Counted from the first letter of the stretch, positions 14,935 through 26,641 are shown. The stretch: DNA of 64,000 bases from Panonychus citri (GCF_014898815.1 NW_026515482.1:1922001-1986000); one strand, 5' to 3'. Numbers and translations are program-made. The notes: a model not told the origin generated them from the sequence alone.

Positions 14935-14989
<55 letters not shown>
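14935..14989 (+). repeat. TC dinucleotide microsatellite (55 bp)
   Basis: A perfect TC run followed by CT/TCC-rich sequence. It is complementary to the AG array that starts 690 bp downstream. Confidence 0.95.
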
Positions 14990-14992
<3 letters not shown>

Positions 14993-15535
14993 TTTTCCTT
15001 TCATCTTCCTGAATCTCGCCGTTGAAATTTGATCTTCATGTAAACCGAATTGATAAAATTATAAATCTAACTATTGGTCATCATTTTCATGGAGACCAAG
15101 AAAAATTCAACCTTGACCATGATCTATTTTCACACAATTCATATTTTTTTTTCATGGGAAAATACAATAAACATTCAAGTTAAGGTTAAGGTGATTTGAA
15201 TTTCAATTATCTAACTTGTAATTATTAACAAATGACAAGATGATGATGAGTAATTCATAAATGTTTGATATCACTCCTACTCCTCCCTGAGGGTATTTAA
15301 TTTGACAATAAACTGTTTTCCATTATTATAATATTTATATAAATAAGTTTTTTAAGGTTACTATCGGTCAACAATGATGACAGAAATGATAATGATGATG
15401 AAGGGAAGGATTCAGTTTATATTTTCAATTGAACCATCGGGGTTAAAGATTAACCTTATATGCTTAACACGTTATAAATATTTTTCCCTCTTTCTGTCCA
15501 CTCGATTGGTGACATCCGGAGTTAACTAATTATCC

Positions 15536-15558
15536 ACCTCCTCCTCCTCCTCCTCCTG
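15536..15558 (+). repeat. CCT trinucleotide array
   Basis: About seven CTC/CCT units, rare here because most trinucleotide arrays are GAT/ATC. The minus strand reads as AGG repeats. Confidence 0.9.
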
Positions 15559-15674
15559 TTCATCTTAATCATCATCATTAATCTGTAATCTGACCGTGAG
15601 TTTCTTAAACGTAATCCAATAATTGGTCTTACCTTAATTATCTAGTTCAAAAATAATAATAATGATTATCAAGC

Positions 15675-15678
<4 letters not shown>

Positions 15679-15728
<50 letters not shown>
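15679..15728 (+). repeat. AG dinucleotide microsatellite (50 bp)
   Basis: A perfect AG run after GCATGC. With 14935-14989 it could form a long intramolecular hairpin if transcribed. Confidence 0.95.
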
Positions 15729-15730
<2 letters not shown>

Positions 15731-16789
15731 CTATCGTTAGAGAAATGATAACGACAACGTCCGGTCATTTGATTAGTTTTAAAAGGAAATGAATTGGTTA
15801 AAGAAAGAGGGAGGGAAAAGGAGATGATGATGATGATGAGATTTTCGTCAGAATCATTCAGTTGGTATATATCATGAAAGATAAAAGTGGGAGGAACGAT
15901 AAGGTTAAAGTCCGATTCTTAGATGACGATGATGATAACCGTGAGTCTGTTGGAGTTGATAATTTACCTGAACAAATGATTACAATGTGAATGATGACGG
16001 AAAAAAGGAGTAGCTACCTGGTGGTGGTGGTGGGGGAGCTGAAAATTCAGTAGCTGGTGTCAATTGTTGCATAGAGAATGATGAAAAAGGGGAAGATGAA
16101 GATAATCAGGTAAAAGGCGTGGTGGTCAGTGAGTGAGAGGGTGGGGAGATTGATGGTGAAAATAAGAGGTTGAAGGAGGTGAAATTGGATTTTCTTAATA
16201 ATCATCCTGAGTGTCATCCTTTTTTCTTCCTCTTCTATCATCATCATCATCATCATCTTCATGTCTTATCATGAATTCACATGCGTGCACTGAATAAGCA
16301 AGAGTTAGTGGTCATTCAGTTGATGATAATGATCATCATGATAAGAAAAGATTGGCAGACAATTTCATCATCTTCTCGCCGTGTAATTTAACTAATCACT
16401 TCAGTCAATGATATTTAAATCTCTCTCTCAAAACATATCTATCATTTTATCAATCATCATCATCATCATCAGTATTATCAGCATCCTCCTGGACACGATG
16501 ATGATAACAACAAAAAAAACTCAGATAGACATTGATAACAATTCAAGTGACATCAACGTGTTGACCTTTTAATGATTACCTGATAGAGTTGACTTCCTTT
16601 TTTTTCTTGATTGTTGTGAATTTGTTAATAACAATTAAACATGATAATGACTCTGATGATGATAGAAGATGATAAAAGATTAACAATAAGAGAGAGAGAG
16701 AGAGAGAGACTCAAACTGAACTTTCAGAAAAAAAAGTTATCGCCTTCAGGTCTTTACGTTTATCATCCTAATCATCATAATCAACATGA

Positions 16790-17730
16790 TAATTACTTCA
16801 ACCTTGCGTTTTAATTAACTGATTCCCTTTGATTACCTTTTGTTTTTTTGGGCTGTTGCTATTATCATTACGTGTCCAATTAATGATTTAAACTGGAAAC
16901 AAAGTTAATCGTAATGATAATTCATATATTATATGATTTATATCATATTATTCATAACATTTAACTGTAAGAAAAACAATTAACTCATTAGAAACAACAA
17001 AATTAAATAATCAACTTGATTTACCATTTAATTGTCATAAATGAATGAAAAACAACAACAACAACATTTAATTTTGTTACTGTTAATTGTGATTAAGGTT
17101 TTTCTGTTTGTTGATCAACTCAAAGTAAATACAAATGATTGTTGATTTTGAAGGTTAACAGTTTTAATTTAGCTTAATTGTTTCCATTTAAATCATTGTT
17201 TCACTTTTAATTATTATTAAAAATTTGTCAGCCTACTCATTGAGATTCAATTGATTATCATTATTATTATTTGTTAATTGTTTTGGGGGGGAGAGGGAAA
17301 CAATTTCTATGTACGTATATACAATTAAATTGTGGATAAGGTTAATTAAATTTGTTCATCTAATTGTAATTAACTAATTGCTAATGAAAAACATAACCAT
17401 CATCATCACCATGATCGACATAATGAAATGATGATGAAATTACAATTAGCTTGCAATTAGAAATAGAAAACAATCAAACTGATTAACATGATAATCATGA
17501 TACAAGTCAATTATTTGAAATTGATTCACATTCTCATTGGTCATCATCATTTATATATCTAAGGTCCAGATAAATGGGGGTAATCAGTAAATAATAGTAA
17601 TGGAAATAAATTGTTACGATCAAAGTTAAATTGTTAACCATTATTATCCCAACAATGATTAGATAACATTAATGAATGAAACTGTTATCCTTTTATTGGT
17701 AATGATAATGTTCAAAGGCAATTTAAAGAT
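16790..17730. other. A+T-rich block, no gene seen
   Basis: TTAATTG/AATTAA-type words dominate, with an AAC array near 17050-17066 and a GGGGGG run at 17285-17290. No coding signal. Confidence 0.55.
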
Positions 17731-17739
17731 TAGTTTTTG

Positions 17740-18731
17740 AGAGAGAGAGAGAGATGAAGATGAGGATGAAGATGATAAGAGAGAGAGAGAAATTTGTCTC
17801 TATCTTCAAGACTGAATAGTGAGAGTATCAGGAAGACCAGAATTGATGATTGTACATGATTAAGATGATAATATTATCATTATTACATTGAGAATGAATT
17901 TATATTTTGATTAATTGTTTATTACTCAACATTCCTAGTAAATAAAATTACTATTATTATCATGAGGGAGAAAAGGATGAGTCCAATAAAATTAATAATA
18001 CTAATAATCATCTTGATGATGATAAAAGGGATAATATTGATGATGAAATAATAATAATAAAAAAGATTCGTATGAAAATAAAAGTATCATAATGGACATT
18101 GAACAAGTGATGTCCATCTTGTATTTACGATCATGTTGATAAGTAAAAGATGTAACTCAAACTCTATGGTTTTATCATCACTTTAGTCTCTCAATTTTTC
18201 ATCATAAGATGTATCAAAATGATGATGATGATGGTGATGATAAGGAGGATAAGGAGGAGTAGGAGTGGGATGATGATTATCGTGTTGTTGTTGTTCATCT
18301 TTTGTCATCTTCAAACAGTCAAACATGATAAATTGAATTGGTGAGTTGGTTTAAGTGGTGTAATTTTTCATCACGTGACATAGTAATCGCCAAGATGATA
18401 GTAAGTGAGGTAAGATGATGATAAGGGAGCTGAAAGGAGGTAGAGAGAGAGAGAGAATAAGCTGAATGATGGAGAAACAAAATAGCCAACATAATGGTCT
18501 GTCAATCAAATGTATTATTATCCATGTTTGTGTTTTACTGATGATGGTTTTTATTGTTTGTAAGGATGAAGATGCTAAGAGAGAGCGAGAGAGAGAGAGA
18601 GAGAGAGATGAGGATGAAGATTAGAAAATGTTACAAAGTGAATTGAAAGACAATAAGCTACTTATATATTATTAGTATTTATATTCGGTCAGTTATCTTC
18701 CTCTTTTTCACTTGATAAAATTAATCGAACT

Positions 18732-18787
<56 letters not shown>

Positions 18788-19880
18788 GAATTTCTTCTTG
18801 TTTCAGAACTTTTTGGTTTTGTTATTGTTCGAACTCAAGAGAAATATTTGTTATTCGAGAATAAGAGAAATCGTTTTTTCTTCTTCTTTTCATCTTTTGT
18901 ATCTCCACATGAAAACGCTGAAGATATTTGATCTTCCCTGAGGTTTTCTCATCAAACCATATCAACCCCACCTTCACATGAAAACAAAGAATTGATAAAA
19001 TATAACAAACTGTTATAGGTCAATGATGATGAAAAAAACTGAAACTGACCAATCAATAAACATAATCACCAATAATGACCATTATCATTATTTGTAACAA
19101 CAACAAAAGAAATGAAAAAAATATCTATCATCACAATCAGTTAAACAAGCCAAGTGGATAACTTGTTAATTCAATTAATCAACAAGAAAAAAGTTTCATC
19201 TACAAGAAGCAAATTGATTTGATTGATTGATTGGATAATTGGTAAGATTGAAATCATGTTGATCAACAATCTTCAATCAAATAACTGTAATTATCTGATT
19301 TATTTTGAAGGCTCGATTGACATGACGATCTTACCTGAGTGATGATGATAAACCTCCCACCACCACACCCACAATCCCCTTCTCCTTACCTTTCCCAGGT
19401 AACAAGAAGTAGCTTCTTTTTTTCATTCTATTCTCTATTTTTTTTCATTCACCTTAAGCTAATAATCAACTGATGATAATAATGATAATTACGATGATAA
19501 TGATGATAAATACACTTTCCATTGCAAGGACAATTATTGGTGACCAAAGTTTGCCCTTGAAATTACATTCTCACAATTTTCTTAACCATTTCTTCAGCCT
19601 TTTCATCATCATCATCATCATCATCTTATTCCCTATCATCTTAATCATCGTCACCATCATCGTTACAATCATTATCATCAATTTTTACATCCAATTCGTT
19701 AGCTAATGGATGAAAAAAAAAGCCTATAAGTGAAGTCGCAACGATTTTTTTACCTTCATCTGGACTTTTTTTTTCTTGAGCTCAATTACAATTCTGATAA
19801 CAATAGTAAATATCAAAGTGATGATGATGATAATGATTGTCACACAATCAAAGATTATACAGAAGCTTAATCATCATCAG
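17740..19880. other. Microsatellite-rich non-coding block
   Basis: GA arrays at 18586-18608 and 18734-18784, with many GAT runs. The ORF at 19473-19706 is an Ile/Met-rich reading of GAT/ATC repeats and is not credible. Confidence 0.6.
18734..18784 (+). repeat. AG dinucleotide microsatellite (51 bp)
   Basis: A perfect AG run followed by ATGAGAATTTC. A shorter, once-interrupted GA array lies 130 bp upstream (18586-18608). Confidence 0.95.
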
Positions 19881-20980
19881 GATTAACCTTTTCTTCATCA
19901 ACGTCTATTAATATCCTTGGATCACAATTTAAAAGGCAATCAAGTTAATTACCTAACAGAGGGCGCTAACAACTCATTAACTATTGTAATGATTGGTGTT
20001 AATTGTTGTGGTTGTTGATTGAAAATGATGATTATCTAAATTGTTAAATGGTGAAGACAAGAATATCTTTTCTCACCTTGATCAGATTCATGAAACAATC
20101 AAAAAGTTATCCAGGTAAAATCTTAATTGTTGGCGTTTTTCATTTTAACTATTGATTAGATTGGTAAATGAATATGATAACTTTTAATCCCACTCAAGTC
20201 GTAACAATTTAATTGTGTAACAATCATCATCATAATCATCGTCATGATACAATCATTAACAATCAATGATTTGTTCAATCAACCAACTAATAATATAAAT
20301 CATTTTCCATGAAAGAAAACAAAATTAAAGTTACAATCAACGGCAATCCATTGATTAGCTAAATCATAAATCAAAATGAATCAAAGATTTAAATTGATTG
20401 AACTGAGGACCGCTTGCTGATTAGTTAACTACATCTTAGGTTTGATTTTTTTTGCCAACAATTAACGATTAACAAAACATAATCACGCCTAATCAATCCT
20501 AATCCTAATCTCTTATCCTTGAATAATATAAATCCATTCAAGTTTACAATTAAAGTAACTTGCTAATTGTTTATTTATTACAAATGCAATTGATAATTTT
20601 CATCAATTATAATTGTTTATGATTGAAAAGCAAGAAAAAAAAACAAAGTTGATTAAGATGCTGATGATGATTATGATGATTAACTTTGATGTACAATCAG
20701 AAAATTGTTCATTGAAACAATTTGTTAATTTTGTTTCTCCTTCTGCCTTATAATCGTTAATGGTTAATTTAATTGTGCCAGTTGATGAGATAATTTAATT
20801 GAGTGATCAAATATTATGCATGATTAGTATCATCATTAGTGAGTAGGTTGATTTGATTACTTTTACATTATCATTATTATTGATTAACCCAGAAAAATGA
20901 GTTAAGTTATTGCGATTCAACAATCAACTAAATTGTCAGTTTGATGATGATGACAATTGATTAAACCTTATAATTATGAT
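19880..20980. other. A+T-rich block, no gene seen
   Basis: TTAATTG/TGATTAA-type words dominate. It contains the GC-rich CTCF-like site at 19953-19967. No ORF above 60 codons. Confidence 0.55.
19953..19967 (+). promoter_or_regulatory. Possible CTCF-like site
   Basis: CTAACAGAGGGCGCT fits the right half of the animal CTCF consensus (AGRKGGCRS) fully and the left half partly. It is an isolated GC-rich word in an A+T-rich block. A single motif match without binding data is weak evidence. Confidence 0.3.
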
Positions 20981-21329
20981 GATAGTTGAGAGAGAGAGAG
21001 AGAAAAATAATTATCATTAAACTGATTGTTTTCAAATCATTCATTGAAATTAATTCTTGTGTAGGTGATATCATAATAGATATTACATATTAATTGTCTG
21101 ATTAAGATTAACCATCATGATCAGATTAACGATAACAATTAACAGCATGATAACCAAGGTTCCATAAGAGTTTCACCCAAAAAAAGAAAACAAATCAAAC
21201 ATGAGAATCATCATCACCCTGGTAATCAGAATAAGGAACAGAATCAATTACATGAAATTCAGAGTAACATGAGAACTGAAATAAGAAAAAGAAAATTAAA
21301 AAAAAAGGAAAATCACTAAATACAAATCA

Positions 21330-23226
21330 TTCATTTTCTAAAGAGAGAGAGAGAGAGACAGACAGATAATCTCTCAATCGTTAATCATTGAATTCTGATT
21401 GTGATTAAGGATCTTGAATACACACTTAATGATAATTACTCTGTGATTACAATTTAGAAAGCAAAAGAAAAGCGAGAAATGATCAAATTAAATTAGAAAA
21501 AGAGAAAAAAAAATTTTTCTTCTTCCTTGAAAGTTAATCAATTGAAAGCAAATTGGTGACAATTTATCAAATTGTGAGATGAAAACAAATCTAATCGTAA
21601 TGTTATTTGTTCCCATAAACTAAATCAAAGGTATTTTTATGTTTCATCATCATTTAATTTAATACCTTTGGATATCAATTTGGTTCGGTGGTCAACCATC
21701 AGTATAATCAGTGGATTATTACAGTATCACCGTCCACCCAAAATCAATAGGAAATCATGATGATGATCATCTTCATGGTGAGCATCATGTTTAGTGGCAA
21801 AAAGCAATAATAACATCACAATTAAAGACATAAAATCAAGATTTATGACTTAAGAGAACCTCTAATATCTGTAATGTGAATTACATTGCAGGCTAATCCA
21901 AAAAGTTGTATCTGTTTTTTTTGCCCTGTTTTCTGTTGTTGTTTATCATCATCACCCAGATAATTATCATCTTCATGATGATGATGATGATTATTATTAT
22001 TATTCAATGGTGCAAGTGTAAAGTAGCAACATTATCACTTTTACTGTTGTTATTATCGTTATTGAGTAACAATGTATTCTCAGCATTCAAAAGTAATCAC
22101 AATGATATTATTGAGACGAATTCTTGAAAAGGATTAAATGAAAATAATGATTTACTTTTCTCATTTCTCTCTCTCTTCTAGATTAATCTCTGTGAAATAT
22201 TTATCCATGCAAATATCAACTGAAACATCAAGATAATCTCCTGAATCGATAATCTCTTACAAGCAATCTTAATAAAGAAAAAAATATTTCTATTTATGCT
22301 CAGGTAAGAAAAGTTGGAAAAACAAAGTTTTCTTAATCATTTATGACTAACTGATGATCAATTGATTGTTCACAATTAAATTTAAATATAATAATCAATC
22401 TAGAAGAGTGTATATTTTAATTATAATTGTTTTTGTTTGATATGAAATGAGATATTAATCAAAGTCCATTTGTGTTGATTGACATAATCAAATCTCTATC
22501 AAGGTGAATATGAAATACACGAAAAAACAATTGAAATATAAAAGGAAGAGGAAAATAAGATGAGAAAAGAAATTAATTGCTGGAAGATGAGGATGATGAT
22601 GATAAAGTTGAGGGAGTTAAGAGGTTGATTGAATGGAGTTGATTAGTTCGGGATAAAAGTTATATTATTAGTTTCCAAATAATTTTGATGAAAAAAAGGT
22701 AAGGTGAAGACTATGAGAATTACTATTACCTGTGAGAGAGATTAACGAAGAGAGAGAGAGAGAAGATGATGATGAAGATAATGTTTAAATAAATAATATC
22801 TAAGATTAACTGATGATGATACAGAAAAGAGAGAGAGAGAGAGCGAGAGAGATAAAGGTTCGGTTGGGTGCATAATTGACTTTCAACCGGATAAAAGGTC
22901 AATCGTGATTAGCTTATGATGGCTAATATATATTAAGAAGATGAGGATGATAAAGGTAAAGGTTTGAAATGATGAAGATACGATAACCATGAAAATAGAA
23001 AAAAACAAAACAAGAATCATTTTTATTGTTTATTAGGCAAAAAAAACAAAACAAACCAAAAACAATGTAAACTCAGGTAAAGGTAATAATGATAATATAT
23101 GTTATGTGTATATATTAATGTTGATTGTATTTTTATGATCATTACCTGTGTGTTTGTGGGATATATGATTATGAGATTTTGATGAAAAAAAAATCATATT
23201 GTTTAGCTGGTCTCTTATTCATGATA
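21330..23226. other. Microsatellite-rich non-coding block upstream of the MITE
   Basis: It contains several short GA arrays (for example 21342-21358, 22750-22763 and 22828-22851) and GAT runs. The plus-strand ORF at 21906-22127 is Ile/Leu/Met low complexity and is not called. Confidence 0.55.
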
Positions 23227-23228
23227 TA

Positions 23229-23263
23229 CAGGTCGGTACAAAATACATTTGAACAATTTTGAA
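23229..23263 (+). repeat. MITE left terminal inverted repeat
   Basis: It begins CAGGTCGGTACAAAATACA and continues to TTTTGAA. Mismatches to the right repeat are confined to two positions just after GGTACA. The first 12 bases, the likely transposase-binding core, are identical in both ends. Confidence 0.88.
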
Positions 23264-23780
23264 GCTCAATAATTAACAGAATACTAGCATTTAACCATTG
23301 ATTTATACATAATTCGATAGCTAATTTTATCAACTTAAATTTGATAATAAAATTGACCTTTTAAACAAAACCATTTTTTACGAGGTTTGATCAGGACATA
23401 AAAGGTCATTTTTGCAAAATTAAGGCCAAAAAAAGTTCAACTTGCTATTATTTTTAACTGGATGCACAGAAATTAATGAAATTTCATTTTTAAAAAGTTC
23501 TTTTTGGCGACAATAACATATGAGAAAACTATTATTTTATCTGCATTATTTTGGCCACAATCGTGAGGTCAAATTTGCGATTTTTCAGTTTGAAAAACCC
23601 CTGCCTAAAATCACATGAACAGTGGCGCCATCGAAAACGGGTTTTTCGACTTAAATTGGCCTGATTAATTTATTAATTGTTTTAAAAATTGAAATTATGT
23701 TTAAATAATATTGAATAGTTGAGCTGTTCACTCATATTAATTAATTAATAAACAAACTAATCAATCAATAGTTACAACCA

Positions 23781-23815
23781 TTCAAAATTGTTCAAATGTT
23801 TTATGTACCGACCTG
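23781..23815 (-). repeat. MITE right terminal inverted repeat
   Basis: Read on the minus strand it begins CAGGTCGGTACATAAAACA and ends TTTTGAA, mirroring 23229-23263. Confidence 0.88.
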
Positions 23816-24099
23816 TATATTAGTTTCTGGTTCCATGTGTGGGGTTGGTTGGTGTGTGTGTCTATTATTACCTGTTGGATTGGTGTTGATGATGAAGATG
23901 AAGATGATCATGATGATCATCATCTATTATTATTATTATTGTTTCTTGTTTGGCCATTTGATAATTTCCGTGTGTAAATCATATAGGGATTCATGTCTAA
24001 TATCAATATGATGAAGATGAAGATGAAGATGATTATGTTACTATAATGATGATGCTGATGATGGGGAGTTGATTGTAATAACTCATTTGTGGCTTTTTT

Positions 24100-26095
24100 T
24101 GTTGCCATTTAATTGCTTAACTATAATTAACTTTAATCAGTTGATTATCAACCTTTTTCATGTGATTCATTGGGATTGGTTTTTGTATTATTATACCTGT
24201 TTGCATTTGGAGGAGTTAATTGTTAATCATATTAATATTTAATTGTTATCATTATCATGATCACTGAAGGCTCTGAAAAGTGATTATTATTATTACGATT
24301 AATTAGTTTTACGGAGAAATACAAAACAATTAAATCATTGTTTCGATTAATTTGTTTGTAAGGCTCGAAAATTGGGTTAGAACTTTTTTTCTTTCGATTT
24401 AAATTTGATTATAAACTCGATAACTTTGGACAGAACTTTTTGAAAATTTTTTACTTCTTTTGAGCTTGTGTTTGATTGACCATCGTACTTGTTTTCCTTT
24501 TGCTTACCCACTGGACACTTGGACAATTAGTTAATCATATTATTAGAAGAAAAAGTTTGGGAAACAAAGCAATTAAATTCTTACAGGTTTTCAATTGTTT
24601 CAATTACTTTTTTGTTCAGTAACAAAAAAAAGGCTTCTGATATTCATGATATGGAGATAAGATTTTCACCTTCACTATAATTATAATTACAATGATGTTT
24701 TAGCTACCTGATAATAAATGGACACGAGTGACCAAAGCAAAGTAAAAAAAAATTAATTCATTTAAACTCATCAGCCCATGAAAACAACAAAACCGGACAG
24801 AGAAAAGTCAACAATTAATGTATCAACAATCAACAATTAAATTGTGATAATTAATAATTGTTGAAGGTTAAACACCAAAAGGCATAGAGAATTGAAAATA
24901 ATCACAATTAATTTAAAAAATGAGAGAGAGAGAGGCAGAGAGTTGCTCCTTATAAGAAGCCTAAAGTAATTATCATGAATTCATGAGAAAGATAATCATG
25001 ATTAGAATTGAAATTTAAATTCTGTCGCCAGAAATTGTTCACTTGATTCTGATAGATCTCAATTAGATGAGCTAATATATTTACATTTGTAATCTAATTG
25101 TAAACAATTTGGCAAATAGTCAGAATCAAATTTGATCTATTAACAAGATTGATATAAGATGATGAGGATGAGGATGAGGATGCTAAGAAAGTGAAGGTTA
25201 CAATATGACTCCCTCTCTTTTTGTCATCTTTGCTCATCTCCATATTTTCCCAGACTATCAAACAATCATCATGATTAAACTGAATTAATCTCTCTCCATC
25301 TTCACCCATGAGAAAGTAACATATCCTCCTAATCACAATCAACTGAGGATTCCAAATGATTTACAATTAATTTCATGATAATTATCAATCCACTGATTAC
25401 GATATCAAATTGTAATTATAATTATTACATTGATTGTGTACCATGAATGAGTATGAATTTCACTTGGAATTAAGTTAAATTATTATTAGATTTATTTAGA
25501 TTAACATGATTAACACGACCAGTTAATTGTACACTCATTCAGAAAAGTAATTAAAAGTTTATGTTAATTTCTCCTTATTGATTATGATAATCAGTCTTTA
25601 ATTGTTGTTACTCACTGCTAATAGATTGGTTAATTTGTTTTTCCAGATTGGATTGATAAATTGTCACGATTAGTTAATTACCCTTTGTCATCATTATCAT
25701 TAAATCATTGTTTCAAAAAAAAACAAAATCCATTTGATTATTTCCAATTAGTTCACAATTAACTTAACTAATTGTTGTGTATTCTAATTAGTTAATCATT
25801 GAATTAATTGTTGTATTATATTGGTTTTCCTATCTCTTTCTCTCTCTCTCTTATTGATTATAAACAATGATAATCGAAACAATTTACTAATTGTTATCGT
25901 GAGTTACACTTTAATCAACAATTATTTTCCAATCAAATCAAGTTTGATTTTTGTTTTCTCAAATCATGATTAGATGACAACAATTTAAATCATTTTTACC
26001 TGATTGATTGAGATGTGATTTAACTGATCACCATAATTAACGTTCACTGATCATGATTAAAGTTTTTTTTTCCTACTGATTAAGATGATTAGTTA
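24100..26095. other. A+T-rich left flank of the retrotransposon, no host gene seen
   Basis: TTAATTG/CAATTAA words dominate and microsatellites are few. The minus-strand ORF at 25094-25342 contains a GAT/Ser run and no recognisable domain, so I do not call it. The block continues with the same texture after the element at 31087, consistent with insertion into uniform sequence. Confidence 0.55.
26091..26095 (+). repeat. Target-site duplication, left copy
   Basis: AGTTA lies directly before the 5' LTR and is repeated at 31082-31086 directly after the 3' LTR. The match extends leftwards to ATTAGTTA (26088-26095 and 31079-31086), but the extra ATT in the right copy also belongs to the LTR end. 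The duplication is therefore 5 bp, or up to 8 bp if the LTR really ends earlier. Five bases is usual for Ty3/gypsy integrases. Confidence 0.85.
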
Positions 26096-26214
26096 TGGTA
26101 ACCATCAAAAACGAATAACAATTTAAGATTTTATTAATTAACCATAGAGGGCATTGAAATCGCTATAAGTGTCGCTTACGCGAAATGTACGCGAATGTTT
26201 AACCAATGGGATAC

Positions 26215-26239
26215 ATTCACGGTGTAAAACACCGTGAAT
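26215..26239 (+). promoter_or_regulatory. U3 hairpin 1 (10-bp perfect inverted repeat)
   Basis: Left arm ATTCACGGTG (26215-26224), loop TAAAA, right arm CACCGTGAAT (26230-26239). The arms are perfectly complementary. The same structure is in the 3' LTR at 30656-30680. It shares its CACGGTG/CACCGTG core with hairpin 2 only 7 bp downstream. The role is unknown. It could be a binding site for a dimeric regulator or a DNA cruciform. It lies about 230 bp upstream of the TATA-like box. Confidence 0.85.
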
Positions 26240-26246
26240 GGTTGAC

Positions 26247-26270
26247 ATACACGGTGTTTCCACCGTGTAT
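26247..26270 (+). promoter_or_regulatory. U3 hairpin 2 (10-bp perfect inverted repeat)
   Basis: Left arm ATACACGGTG (26247-26256), loop TTTC, right arm CACCGTGTAT (26261-26270). The copy in the 3' LTR is at 30688-30711 with loop TTTT. The only difference between the two LTRs falls in this loop, so the arms are unchanged. With hairpin 1 it forms a tandem pair with a common 7-bp core. Confidence 0.85.
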
Positions 26271-26434
26271 GATTGTCACTTTAAGTTTATTTATTTTTTC
26301 TTATTTTCTCACGACTATTTCTTTTAATTAAGATTTCTGGTTAATCCTTTTCACTCTAAACCCCAATATTGACCTTTCTAATCTTTTCTTCTAATCTCTT
26401 AATGACCTTAACTTATCTTCCAACGGTCACATCT

Positions 26435-26455
26435 GGCTAGAATATGTTTCTAGCC
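26435..26455 (+). promoter_or_regulatory. Promoter-proximal palindrome in U3
   Basis: Arms GGCTAGAA (26435-26442) and TTCTAGCC (26448-26455) surround a 5-base spacer. The site ends 14 bp before the TATA-like box, a typical place for a sequence-specific activator or repressor. The GAA...TTC arrangement recalls heat-shock elements, but the spacing is 5 rather than 2, so I do not call it one. It is duplicated at 30876-30896. Confidence 0.6.
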
Positions 26456-26469
26456 TAAAGTAAAAACCA

Positions 26470-26477
26470 TATAAAAG
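26470..26477 (+). promoter_or_regulatory. TATA box of the LTR promoter
   Basis: TATAAAAG is a near-consensus TATA box and is preceded by the palindrome at 26435-26455. Transcription would be expected to start about 25-30 bp downstream, near 26498-26503, giving a leader of roughly 155-160 nt before the gag-pol ATG. The start site is inferred from spacing only. Confidence 0.7.
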
Positions 26478-26564
26478 GAGCAAATGATTCTGAGTTAAAA
26501 GTTAAGTTCTGATAAGTTAACTTCTCTCCTACAATAGTTTCTAAATTGTATTTCATTAAATTAA

Positions 26565-26570
26565 AATAAA
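26565..26570 (+). terminator. LTR polyadenylation signal AATAAA
   Basis: AATAAA lies about 95 bp after the TATA box and is followed by CTTTCACTGTGGTG, a GT-rich stretch that could act as the downstream element. In the provirus the copy in the 3' LTR (31006-31011) would be the one used. Confidence 0.6.
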
Positions 26571-26641
26571 ACTTTCACTGTGGTGCTACCAATTCCTTTA
26601 TTTCTAATTTTGTTCAATTATTAAATTTGGTTACCACATTC

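Larger units (their letters stand above)
14500..16750. other. Microsatellite-rich non-coding block
   Basis: It contains the long TC array at 14935-14989 and the complementary AG array at 15679-15728, a CCT array at 15536-15558, GAT arrays, a GGT/GGGGG run at 16020-16037 and an AG array at 16689-16709. The minus-strand ORF at 16047-16262 is Met/Ile-rich low complexity and is not called. Confidence 0.6.
23229..23815. mobile_element. Non-autonomous Tc1/mariner-type DNA transposon (MITE, 587 bp)
   Basis: The element has 35-bp terminal inverted repeats: 23229-23263 starting CAGGTCGGTACA, and 23781-23815 ending TGTACCGACCTG. They match at 33 of 35 positions with no gap. TA lies immediately outside both ends (23227-23228 and 23816-23817), the target-site duplication typical of the Tc1/mariner superfamily. 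The interior is A+T-rich with no transposase-sized ORF, so it must be mobilised in trans. The interior texture (GTGGCGCCATCG, TTTGGCC, long A/T runs) differs from the microsatellite-rich flanks. A hairpin (CGAAAA / TTTTCG) lies near 23632-23650. Terminal-repeat similarity suggests a fairly recent copy. Confidence 0.88.
26096..26640 (+). repeat. 5' long terminal repeat
   Basis: The LTR begins TGGTAACC and ends GGTTACCACATT. The first eight bases and GGTTACCA at 26629-26636 form a perfect 8-bp terminal inverted repeat, followed by CATT, so the end is not a canonical CA. The 3' end at 26640 is set by where the copies diverge (CTGG here, AGTT after the 3' copy). U3 contains twin hairpins, a direct repeat of ACGCGAA (26178-26184 and 26189-26195), a palindrome and a TATA box. 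An AATAAA follows at 26565-26570. From these I infer U3 about 26096-26498, R about 26499-26585 and U5 to 26640. The U3/R/U5 borders are inferred, not seen. Confidence 0.96.
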
